In this document: piece after piece, positions 1 through 11,600 of the stretch
Numbering within the stretch: position 1 is the first letter of the stretch
Layout: the number at the start of each line of letters is the position of its first letter
Assembly (NCBI RefSeq): GCF_905115235.1
Contig: NC_051850.1
Coordinates: 41,794,441 to 41,858,440 of the forward strand
Reading direction: 5' to 3'
From: Hermetia illucens
Lineage: Eukaryota; Arthropoda; Insecta; Diptera; Stratiomyidae
Length of the DNA stretch: 64,000 nt
The notes under the pieces: generated by a model
What the model saw: the letters and a program-made list of their open reading frames with translations, nothing else
Database searches by the model: none
Told to the model about the DNA's origin: nothing
Made by a program: the position numbers and the translations under genes

Positions 1-1846
1 CCTCATTTTTGCGACCCAATCCCATCCCTTTCCAAAGAATCCATCGAATCCATAATCCTTTCCCGTAAAAACAAAAAATCCACAGGTCCTGACAAAATTC
101 CTACCATCATTCTTAAAAGGTGCGCCAAAACTTTAAGTCCTCTCCTTTCACAACTTTTCAACCATTGCTTCATTTTAGCTCACTTCCCCGCTCCTTGGAA
201 ACAAGCACACATCGTCCCCATCCGGAAAAAACAAGAACCCTCATCCAATCCCAATAGCTACCGCCCAATCTCCTTACTCAACTCCCTTTCCAAGATTTTT
301 GAAGTCGCCATCCATGACCTTTTACTCTCCCACATCTCCGATCACGATACAATCCCCAGCTTCCAATTCGCCAACAAGAAAGGTCATGGCACATCACACG
401 CCCTTCTCGTCCTCAAATCCGACCTATACAAAAACTTAAATAATAACATCCCCACCACCGCCTGCCTCCTAGACATTCAGAAGGCCTTCGATTCCGTATG
501 GCACGAAGGCCTTATTTTCAAACTTTCCTTTATGTTCAAATTTCATCCACACCTTTGTCGACTTATACTTAGCTTCCTCTCCAACCGCCATTCCCAAGTT
601 AAAGTCCTCGACTCCTTGTCCGATTCCTACAGTCCCCCCGCAGGCATCCCACAAGGCTCGGTCCTCTCGGCAACCCTCTTCTCTCTCTACACTGCAGATA
701 TCCCTCTTCACCATTCCACCACATCTCCCTACACAGTTAAAGTTCTCCAATATGCCGATGACCTAATTCTCTATACCCCATCCAGAAATATTCGTGCTGC
801 CCAATCCCGTGTAAACCACTCCATCCAATCCCTCAACTCCTACCTCATCTCCTGGAAACTTCTACTCAATCCGTCCAAATGCCATGCCATCGTCTTCCGA
901 GGCAGGATAAAACTCACCTTCAAGATGCGCTGCGATATTTCCGATCTCCTCCTTAAAATTGGCCAAGATCCAATCCTCACCGTCACCTCCACAAAATACC
1001 TCGGCATCCATTTAAATTCCCGTCTCTCTCCCATTCCTCACGTTAATTCGATCCTCACCAACACTTCAACCGGTCTTAAATCCTTATGGCCCATCCTCAA
1101 CTACAAGTCCCCCGTCCGTCCTGACGTTAAGCTCTACTGCTACAAGCTACTAATACGTCCATTAATGACGTACGGCTTCGTAGCATGGTGCGATCTAACA
1201 TCACACCAAATGGAGCGCCTACGAGCTAACGAAAGGAAGTTCCTCCGAATATCCCTAGGCCCTTCCCATCCCCGTTCCAACCAAGCCGTCTACAACCGGA
1301 CCAACTCGACCCGTTTAGACGTGTTTCTCACCAAATCCTTAATAAAATTCCTTTACCAAGCCCTAAACCATGACAATAACCTAGTCCGAGATTCCGTCTT
1401 CTCACACATCAGTCCTACTGATCGCCCATTTCGATCCCATGTCCCTCCTTCCGACATCCTTAACCTACATTCCCTAGGCCGCGTTTTCCGCAACGGCAGG
1501 TTACTATATTACCATCGACCATATAACGAACATCGCACTGACACTGTTTACTCCATATCCCAATAGTTTTAATCCTCCCCTTACGCATCCTTCTCCCATC
1601 CTTTTACCGGTAATTTATATTTCTCACACAATCTTTATTTTATGGGGGGTTTTTCCTGACTTTCCCTCCACTAGCTTGTAAGCTTAGGTTAAGTGAATCT
1701 GTAAATTACTTTTATTATTAAGCTTTAGGTTAATTTCTAGATAAGACTAATGTCGTTAGAAATAAGTTCTAGTGTTAAGAAATAGCCTTAAGCTCAACAT
1801 TGTAAATATTAAGTTAAATAAAATGAATGTGTCAAAATTCGAATAA
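1..1846 (+). mobile_element. Jockey-type non-LTR retrotransposon, 3' half (reverse transcriptase and 3' UTR)
   Basis: The reading frame is open from base 1 to the TAG at 1564-1566, about 521 codons, so the 5' part of ORF2 lies outside the window. Reverse transcriptase blocks appear in order: a SYRPISLLNSLSKIFE block near 255-300, LDIQKAFDSVWH near 472-507, GIPQGSVLSATLF near 643-680, and the catalytic YADD at 751-762. The usual C-terminal thumb follows (TKYLGIHL, then RPLMTYGFVAWC). There is no RNase H domain, which fits the jockey clade. The 3' UTR runs to about 1846 and contains AATAAA-like sequence in its AT-rich tail. No stop interrupts the visible frame, so the copy may be fairly young. 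Codons are rich in C, unlike the flanking DNA. The clade is inferred from motif style only. Confidence 0.85.
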
Positions 1847-1849
1847 CAC

Positions 1850-2120
1850 CCTGGATTGGTAGAGTATTTTTCGACTCCCCAGGCTTAATTTGCAGCGTTC
1901 TGTGGATAGGTGGATCTTCTCGTACAGGATATGACTATGACCATGTTCAAACAGTATTAATTGACGAGAGGCTGGGCTCGAAGAGAGCTACATATCGGCT
2001 CCTAGAAACTTATATATTGGCTTCTAGAGAAAAATTTTCCCCATCAGTCTACCTTGCAGTCCATTGCTTGACCATTACTATCCACCAGGAAGGAGACCTT
2101 CGTGACATTGTTTAAGCCTG
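1850..2120. repeat. Diverged interspersed repeat, also seen near 43.99 kb
   Basis: This segment shares an ordered set of short words with 43985-44170: TTTTCGACTCCCCAG, then CTCGTACA, a GATATG-like word, and TTCAAAC/CTCAAACG. Next to the second copy sits an inverted LOA-type LINE ORF1, so the repeat may be the 5' UTR of that LINE family. The family is not identified. Confidence 0.35.
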
Positions 2121-2607
2121 AGACTGTTCCTAGAAGAATCCCTCTACTAGAGCTTCCCAATACAACAAGCTAACCACAAGATTATAAGTTGTGCTTCAAG
2201 ACATTCATGATTTCAGACCCACATGGTGTTAGAATATGATTAAAGACAATGGTTCCGTCATTCACGACTTATTATGGTCAGAATACATGCCCAATAGGGG
2301 GAACTTAATGAGTCTTTTAAAAATCATTGTTCTACCTTGCTAACCTGTTCAACTAACAATCAACTTTACCTCCGGCAGTTTGACTCCATAATATTAAACG
2401 GATGTCCTTCTCTGTGGGCTAAACATCCATTGAAGTGCAAAAATTTCAATCATTGGCATCTTTTGTCAATGTCAGAATTGATTAAAATGTTCAATGCGTA
2501 TATTTGAAAATTGTACAAATTTTTCTACAATAATTTTGATATTTTCATATTTTTCTTTTGTATTTGTCATTGTTTAGATGAAAACTTTCTAGAAATCACC
2601 ATTAGCA
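2121..2607. other. Upstream region of IQCA1, no gene seen
   Basis: AT-rich sequence with no convincing coding potential. It must contain the IQCA1 promoter and 5' UTR, but I cannot point to a defined core promoter element. Confidence 0.4.
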
Positions 2608-5600
2608 ATGTCTTACCAATACAATTACAAATTTTGGATTGCAACTGCTGACCAAATCAACGACGTCTTCATCAGGAAGAAGGTCTTTGAAAAAATCACT
2701 TCGGTATCAGACAAATATCAAGCTCACGAAATCTTCTCCCTGATATACACCCACTATGTTGGCATTGTAAATCGGTTGAGCTATCTATTCGACGTCACCT
2801 GCCAGGTGCAGAAAAGGAACCTCATTAAACGGCTCCTGGAAGCAGCCACCAACCGAATATTAGAGCTTCGCAATGAGCTCAAAGAAATAGAACTGAGTGA
2901 GTTCATTTACTTGGACAATGTCTTGATCAAGGTGAAGGTACTGGTAGAGGACGTACAACTACTGAGGCCCTTCTACTTCCCCATGCCAAGAGATCCTCAT
3001 ATCCAAGATTTAGTGGATAATAAAATCCCTCCGGAAAAAATGGAGGACGAAAGAAGCGCCATATCAAACGAGGAGATGGAAAAACGCTTCACTAGACCTA
3101 AATATTCACGGCTGCCTTTAAAACGCAAATCCAGCATAATGGCGCTACTGGCTCAGACGAATCCTGAGCAGTACAATCATATCATGGCAACCATTTTGAT
3201 AAAGGTCCACGAAAAAGCCCGAAAAGCCAGAATTTTATTAACAAACATACGTTGTGATCCTGAACATTACAAGCCCCAAGCGCCGGATATTGGAAAAGGA
3301 TTTTATTATGAATTTACTCATAAACCAGACCAACCGATGTTAGTCCTGGTGAAAAGGACTTTCTACGATTCTAAATACTTCATTGACCGACAAATCTCAC
3401 AGGAAGTCGACTACTATGTCAGACCTGTCCACAGGAAACTTAAACTGAAAGATACACAACTTAAAAAATCTAAAGGATCGGACGAAGGTTCACTCGATGA
3501 TGATTTTATAAAATTCGAGAACGACTTTGCGGAAGATACTTATTTTGGTGAATATGAAAGGGGGGATATAACAACCAGTGTGAGTAGCGGTAAAGAACTG
3601 ATCAACAGTTTCTACCATGGCACGCCTGTGCTTTCTCACCTCTCTACGGCAGAACTCAAAGAGAGGATTAAGAATACAGAGAGTTTTGCTCAGATTTCAC
3701 AAATAGCTTACATCTTAAACCAAGAAAAGGGGTCCAACCAAAGTGAAGCTGAGGATGCCGAGAGAGAGAGCGTATCTGACCGTGGCGGTACGGTTACCAC
3801 TGTACCGCTTGATGTGCAAGTAAATCGATCAAGTGAGAAAACTATTTTACCGGATACTCCTGTCTCGATACCAAAGGCTGTTGATGGAGAAATCAAGAAA
3901 TCATTGACCGTAACTAGTGTCGTCACGGATCGGCGCTCCCGAAAATCTATTTTGAAACAAGGCGGTGCTGTTAGTAGTGAGAAAATCCGTCCGACAATTG
4001 TCGAAAACATTGCTGAGGACGAAGATCGCTTGTCAATGGGTAATTATCCTTTTCCAACTGATATTGATACAGAGTAATAATGACTTTTATTATTGAAGAC
4101 GCGGTAGAAGCTCTCCTTAAGGAAAAATTGAGGGACGCAGCTGCTTCAGTAATTCAGTTTGCGTGGAGGCGATACTTGCTTCAGAAACGTGTAGAGAAAC
4201 GAAGGCTTCAAAAACTAATTCTTTATGGAATGGTTAGTGAATGGCGATGGAATGTGAGAGCAGATCGTGAACTCGAAGAGGATCGTCTGAAACGTAGAAA
4301 CAAGAAGGCTCTATTCGACCAGCAATTTATTCAGGCAGTTGAAAATGAGAAAGCACGAATATTGAAAGTACGAGGTCCGTGGATTATGGAAGATATCTCG
4401 GATCATATAAGGGCCTGGTTTCGTGAATTGTAAGAATATTGTTGCTATAATTCGTTCTGAAAGCTACAAAGACTCATGACTATGGATCCCTTCCTAATGG
4501 CGCAGAAGCGTTCTGACCCAGAGAACGGAGTTTCCGGTCCCTTATTTGCTACATCATCCTCTGCTAATTTGTTATGTTCTATACCAATCGGTGTATTTAG
4601 TGTCTCCGCGTGGTTCAGTGGTTGGAGCTCCAGGCCATCGGGACAGAGATTCGCGGTTCAAATTTTACTGGTGGCAGACAGATTTGTATTGTGGCTGGCT
4701 GTCGTATACCAGGCGACTCAGCTGTAAATAAGCACCTGAAGTGCTTTACCATGCTCCAAGGTCCTGATCCAATTGGATTGTCGCTCTAACGATTATTATT
4801 ATTGTTTATTCCGAGTTGTCACAATCTCAGCAGATACCAGATTTTACCTAATAATAGCATTAAGTCTCATGCTTCTAGGCGCCGACGATCCTATCTACTT
4901 AAAAGTAACATATATAAGGGATCTGGTGGTTGTGGCCTGTGGTAGGTTAGGGAAACCCACCTACACAGAAAAAGCTTCCAACAAATCAGTCTAACTTCCT
5001 TTCTGCTATAAGTCTTGGAAAGACTAGGAGATCGGTTCGTAAACGATACATATATCCCTAGGTGGCCACTTCACTGTAGGCAACATGCCTACCAGAAGGC
5101 AAATTCGCAGAGACAGCGCTCCATGTACTAACGGCAAAAATTGAGAAGACGGCATGGACATCGAAGGCGCCTTCAATTATGTCTGATTCACGGCGATTTG
5201 TAACGCTGCAAGATAGCATAGAATTGATCCACTGTTAACCATGGAACCTTCACAAGAGGAGAAAGATTCACATATTGATCGGACTGAAGTCTATCGAGGC
5301 AGGTTCCCTTAAGGGTTACCCATAGGGAGAGTTTTTCGCTCCTCTATTATGGCTCCTAGTTCTGGACACTTTGCTAGCAAGTGTACGGGCCCAGTATGTG
5401 GCCGCCTGAATGCAACACTGCATGTAATCCACGATTGGTGCCTCCATAATGGACTCACGGTAAACGCTAGGAAGACTAGACTAGTTATGTTCACGAGGAA
5501 TGTCAGGTAGGGCAGCTCCACGTTACCCACCTTAGGCGGAAAACCAGGTGGTACAAACAGTCAAATATTTAGGAGATCATCTCGATTCCAAGTTGACGTG

Positions 5601-8600
5601 GTGATGCAGGACTGCGATAGGTAGGACATGGGGACTTCCACCAAAACGGATATATTGGATGCAAACATCCATCCCATTTTGATGTGTGCATGCACCGCCT
5701 GGTGGCCAAGACTAAACTTTGCTAACAGCAGGAAGCTGCTGAGATTCAGAGGCTCGGTTGCCTAAGTATTACTGGAGCAATGAGTAGTGCGCAGATCGCG
5801 GAACTCGAAACTATTCTAAATCTATCCCCAATCCATTTGGAGGTGAAGCGGAAAGCAGCTAACCACGCATATAGGCTTGATACTATTGACGCGTGGAAAG
5901 GCGTCCATCTGAAAATTTCTTGGTAAACAGCAGGTGGCTCTTATTCCATTCCATTCATCTTTGAAAAGACATACTCCTTCGTAATTACCAAAAAAGAAGA
6001 ACTGTCGATAAATGGTAATGAGACTTTTCGAATTATAGACTTAATAATCTTCACCGACGGGTCAGTCGTGGAAAACGGATCGGCCGCAATGGTGTACTCA
6101 GAAAATCCAATTATGGAACTGGCAACCTCTCGGAAAAATGACGGCCATATTCCAGGCGGAACTGTATGCCATTTTATTGGCGAGAGAAGAATGTTTGCGC
6201 CAAAAATGGAGGGGTTGCACCATTCCAAGCTGTTCTGACAGGCAGGCAGGCAGGGATATCAGCACTAAACAGCAACGACATATCAAGACAGTTAGTGTTG
6301 AGTTGTCAGGAGGTGCTCCTGAAATTTAGCCGACTGAACGAAATATTCCTGATGTGGATGCTAGGGCACTAAAATATTGCTGGTACTGACTGGTAACAAA
6401 CTGGCTCACCAAACCAGCTTTTGGTATCTAGCCATCTATTGTCAAGTCCATTCTCAAGGGAGAAATGGAAAGGGTTCACGCAGCCAGAAGAACCCGGGGC
6501 GCTAGAGCGGCATTTTTGTTGCCCTTTAAGATGTAGGAGATGAAACCCTAGTAGGGCTTTTACCATGGCACTGCTCCTTAAACTACCATATGGAAAAAAT
6601 CGGAGTGGTGGCCTCGGCATATGCAGCCAACATGAGGAGCAGGAAGAGACGGTCCTGCACTTCGTACACAACTGCCCAGCCTCCTCAGACCTCAGAAGAA
6701 GATACCTTAAGGTAAGGTTTTCTTCAACGAAGAGTCTGCGCATCCTCTTTCTCTGGAGAATGTTCTCAAAGTCACGAATGCCATAAGCGAGAGGCCGATG
6801 AATAGGCGATCTTCGGGGATAGGCCTAACAGCCGGATGGCTCAAGTGATTAGAGCACAAGTCTGCCGTATAGAAGACCGCGGTTCAAATCTCACGTGGTT
6901 TGACATCGGATACCAGTCGACTCAGCTGTGAATAAGTACCTAAGTCAAATCAGGGTAATAATCTCGGACGAGCGCGATGCTGACCACATTGCCTCCTATA
7001 GTGTACTGTAGTATACCGTTACGATCTTGAATGAAGTGCTCTAACACACTTCAAGGCCCTGATCCAATACGGGTTGTTGCGCCAACGATTATTATTATAG
7101 CAATATCAGAAATGTACGCGAAGCGGCCCTTCTTGTAAATTAATAGCACGTCAAACTTGTTGTGTGGTCTATGGCGATCAGTTAGAACTTGTCGAATCCA
7201 ATTCATGCTGTAAGCAGAACTATAAAGTACTGCCTGTGGCTCATATCGGAAAACCGAAAAAGTTACCGTGATCAGCCCATGCTTGTAAGCAAAGTTTTGG
7301 TGAATCACCTATATACATAATATTGCAGGCAGAAATGAGAAGAGCCAACGTCTCTAATACCAAACCACACATTCTGCACTGGTTGTTCTCCACCTGCTCT
7401 TTCATTGTGAGTTTTTTACAAGATCAGGTGACAACCATGCCATCCTGAATGGCACATACAATTCCCTCCATCTCAGTAAAGAGCTCCCCAGCACGCGGCC
7501 ATTTATTCGACAAATACAAATCGGCAAATGGCTGCGAAAAGCAATTTACGTGTCCACCATGCATTGCCTCCGAGTTCCGTTCATCCATAGCTGTGCATGT
7601 GAAGATCACCAATGATATATCCGACATGTTGCTGGTGATGACTTTTGCAGATGGACAACGTTGAAATTTATCATGCAGTAGCCATGAAACAGAGGTTCAG
7701 TTCCATCATCACCATCATCATCATCAACGGCGCAACAACCGGTATCCGGTCTAGACCTGGCATAGTTCAGTTCCATACAGATGCAAAGAGGATAAAACAA
7801 ACCTCTCTGGAAAATGCATCTCCGCTTCTCCTAACAGACCACGGATCTGTCTCTAATAATAACTTTCATAATGACTGCATACAAAACCTTTGCGATTATT
7901 CATTCCATTATAATTTGCAGCCTTCCTCCAAGGGCGGAGTGGCTTTCCATTTCCATTTGTGGCCTGAGAAGATCTAACTACAGGTTGTCTACCAACAAGT
8001 TTATGTTCTTAGGGGCTTTTGCTCTTACAGTTTTAATAGCTTCTTTCTGTAATCTCGGTACAGTTTTCATCAGATGTTTATTACGGAGACACTTTATGTA
8101 CGTTTTCTTAAGAGCAGCCTTATTTCTCTTTGATGCCTTTAACTAACGGTCATCCTCCTGATCACAAGGTATTTGCCTTGTTGTTTCCATCCCTTATAAC
8201 TGCTCCTCCCTCAACTGCTTCCCTCTTTCATTGTTCTCTCGGAAAAGATTGGGTCCAACCGGAAACTTATTTAGAACCTTTTCTGACGTTAGGTAGCTAT
8301 AGGGTAGCGCAGGTGAAATTTGCTCTGACATCCCCCCCCCCCCCCGCCATCATACTTTTATTAGTCTCAGCCCCTCATCCACGATTCAATGATAGTTTTG
8401 TTTATGACATCGCTTCCTGAGCTTCCCTATTCTTCGAAGCCATACCCAGGCTATCAACAATTCGAAGATTTGGCTCCCCCTGTTAACCTAGTTTGTGCCC
8501 TATTACCAACATTTACACTGTCCGATACGAATTCTTTCAATCCTGCATTCCAAAATAGTTACGACGGAACTGGCGAATTTGATCGTTATCCAGAAGAATT

Positions 8601-11600
8601 TGAGGGTGGCACTATTTTAGTTTTACGCGGAGAAACTATGACCGTACCAGAATATCTCCAAACTAAAGAAGATAAAAAGAATAAAAAGAAAAAATCCGCT
8701 GCTGAAAAGCAGAAGGAGAAAGAAAAGCGGAAGGCTGAACGGGAAAAGTTAAAGGAACTGAAGAAAAAAGAGAAGGAAAAGGCTAAATTACTGAAGAAAC
8801 TAGAAGCAAAACTTGGGAAAACCTATAATTTTTCAAAGGTGTCCCCGTATTATGGTAAATTGACTCTATTGTTATCGTCTTTTTCCTTTTTTTTTTATAT
8901 GTTATTATTCCTTCTTAAATTATGTAGAAGAAATGAAAGAGATAATGAAGGAGTATGAAACAGAATGGGCGAATATCGATGAGAAACAAAATGTGAATGA
9001 AGATCCTTATATGGAATGGATAAGCTTGGACAAATTTGCAGAGGCTCACCAAGAATTACGGCTGGCTGTTGATGAGTTGATGAGGTATGATGGTAGTTGT
9101 TTTCTGAACTTGGGTTATGCATGTGGTGATCCTCCGAGGTTGGAGCTCTAATGAAAAGGATCCACGTCAATCTCAATTCTACTCCACTATTATCTCTTGA
9201 TGCCACAGTAACCATGTTTCCCACTACTGAGGCACTGCAGTCACTTGAGATCGACGGTCGACCTACTCTCAAAAACCGCTGGTTTCTTGCCCGTTGAAAC
9301 ACTCGTTTAGGACCAACTTTCTATATATAGTAATATATTGTGTATGCAGGGTTGAATTTGAACTTCTCCGTAAAGCACTTGCCGAAGATCGCCGAAAAAA
9401 ATACAAACCCCAAAAGAAAAAGAAACAAAAAAAGAAAAAAGGTAAACGCGGAAAAAAGAAGAAGCAACCCAAGGATCTTACTGCTGATCGGACGATAGAA
9501 TCCTTGTATCACGAACTGAAAGACTACGGTCTGATTAAGGAAATGCCTCGTGCGAATTTGGATGAACATGTTGGAGAATACAACCTTTCAGCTTATGAAA
9601 AACGAATGATTTACATGCAGTAAGTATTATGACCGCATTCCATAAGAATTCATAACATCTATCCTTTAATTCCCTAGAGATCCCCCTCCAGGCCACGGCG
9701 AAATCAAGAGCGTCATACGCGAAGCCATCATTGGAATGGGTCCATTAGACGTAAGCAAGGCTAAATCAATCCTTATAGCAGGCGCTCCTAACAGTGGCAA
9801 GCAGTTTCTCGTGCAGGCAATTGCTTCTGAAGTTGGTGAGAATCACGAGTCCACCTATTACCTTACCCATTGACTTTGGATTTATTCAACAGGTGCTATC
9901 GTCTTCGATATAAGCCCTGAGAATGTTGTCCAATTTGAAGCAAATATGAAGTACTTCCTTCACTTGATCAACAAAATGTCTCGAGCACTCCAACCTACCA
10001 TCCTCTATATAAACCAATGTGAGCGTCTTTTCTGGAAGAAAGTACCAAAAGATCAAACCGACATTAAACCTCGTCTTCTCGGCAAGTATATTATCAAGCA
10101 AATTGTGAAGCCAATCAAAAAGGAAGACAAAGTCCTTGTGCTTGGTATTAGTAACGAACCATTCAAAGCCAAATTAGGAAAAATGAAAAAGTGTTTCGAG
10201 AGGATAATAATAGTTCCTCGCGCCGATTATGGTACCACGTTTCAGATACATCGGGTCCTCGCGATGAAAAAATATGGATTACCGCGGGATTTTGATTTTT
10301 CCGCAGTTTCGATGGTTACGAAAGGATACGCCTCGTCAGTGGTTTATAACAACTTGAACGCAACTTTGGGTATTGAACGGAGGATGAAGTTCCCAATTAA
10401 GCCCCTTAAAGCTCAAGAGTTAATTGAGGGGTATTTCAATCGCGAAGAGCCAAAGTTTCCAATTACTGATGATGTAAGTTATGACTACCAAATACCAACT
10501 TTATCGCAAAACCCCCCTCCCTTCCACTTCACACAGTGTTTCAAAATACCTGAGTATTTTTACCGTTCCCCTCTATTTCACCTTTAAATCTTTTTCCCTA
10601 TTTTACCTTCAAAAACACAAAAAAAATTTAGATCGAGATGCAGAATCAGGCTCTATCGTAATTTATGCTGATACCCCTCGTGTTTTTGTTGAATATTATG
10701 TTTCTACCATGATATTCGTAGAGCTAACCAGATAGACCAACGATTAGCTAATGGTTATGTTGAATTTTGAACTTTTGTCGAATATTGTGTTAGTGTACCG
10801 AAACGAGAAATCCAGATCCTGCGGAAAGCTTTGACGACTTGTTCATCTATTCTTTAACGAGACGACCTCTAACCAAAGTACATATCGGTCATTGTCAGGA
10901 CATGGCTATATTCTTTCCAGATTTCCAGCTGGTCAACTAGGTCGACATAAGTGTAGTTGGGCTAATAGCCTGGAATAACGATTTTGTCATTGGGTAAGTA
11001 TACATACCAACCAATCTTGCTCCTGGGACAAGCGAGGCAGAATCGTCTCCTGTTTTCTAGCATAATTGACCAAACGAACTGATATTAGAAAACTTTGTAG
11101 GAGTTTCCTCCGCTAGAATAATTCGTATTTCCCTGGCGATTATGAAGCTATGAAGATGTCATTCATATGCATACCGTAAAAGAAATCTACATACGCACAT
11201 AATGCATCATCAATTTCTCATTGGAATATCTGAAGCGCACCTAAAAATGTATTACCACAAACTCATTCTAATCAAATGGTATGGTGACCATGGTTTTTAG
11301 ATTTTCGTCGGTAGAACCTGTACCTGTACCTGGTACGCTCTCATCAACTGAATTGTGGAAAATATAGTGCGATCAATAGTTGTCCTCAATCTTCCTTGAG
11401 TCCCAGGTGTACAGGCTATTCAAAAGAAAAAAAAATCCGCTACTCCAACATAAACTGCTTCAGGAGATTTTCTCGGGAAGAGCTTGTGTTGATGCTGCAC
11501 CGAATATTCGGTCAAAGTGTGGTGGCCGACACTCCTTAAGCTCACAGAATGTAATTTCCTGAGAACCATACGAGCAAATCTGAAAATTCCTCTAGCAGAC

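Noticed and set aside
532-1566. A host gene starting at the ATG at 532
   Set aside because: The same frame is open from base 1 and carries reverse transcriptase motifs, so this ATG is internal to LINE ORF2.
6831-6905. A functional tRNA gene at the SINE heads (6831, 57286)
   Set aside because: A- and B-box-like words are present, but no full cloverleaf or anticodon arm can be drawn and the sequence continues into a shared SINE body.
7706-7732. The (CAT)n tract as a functional site
   Set aside because: A plain microsatellite next to a LINE tail; such tails commonly end in short tandem repeats.
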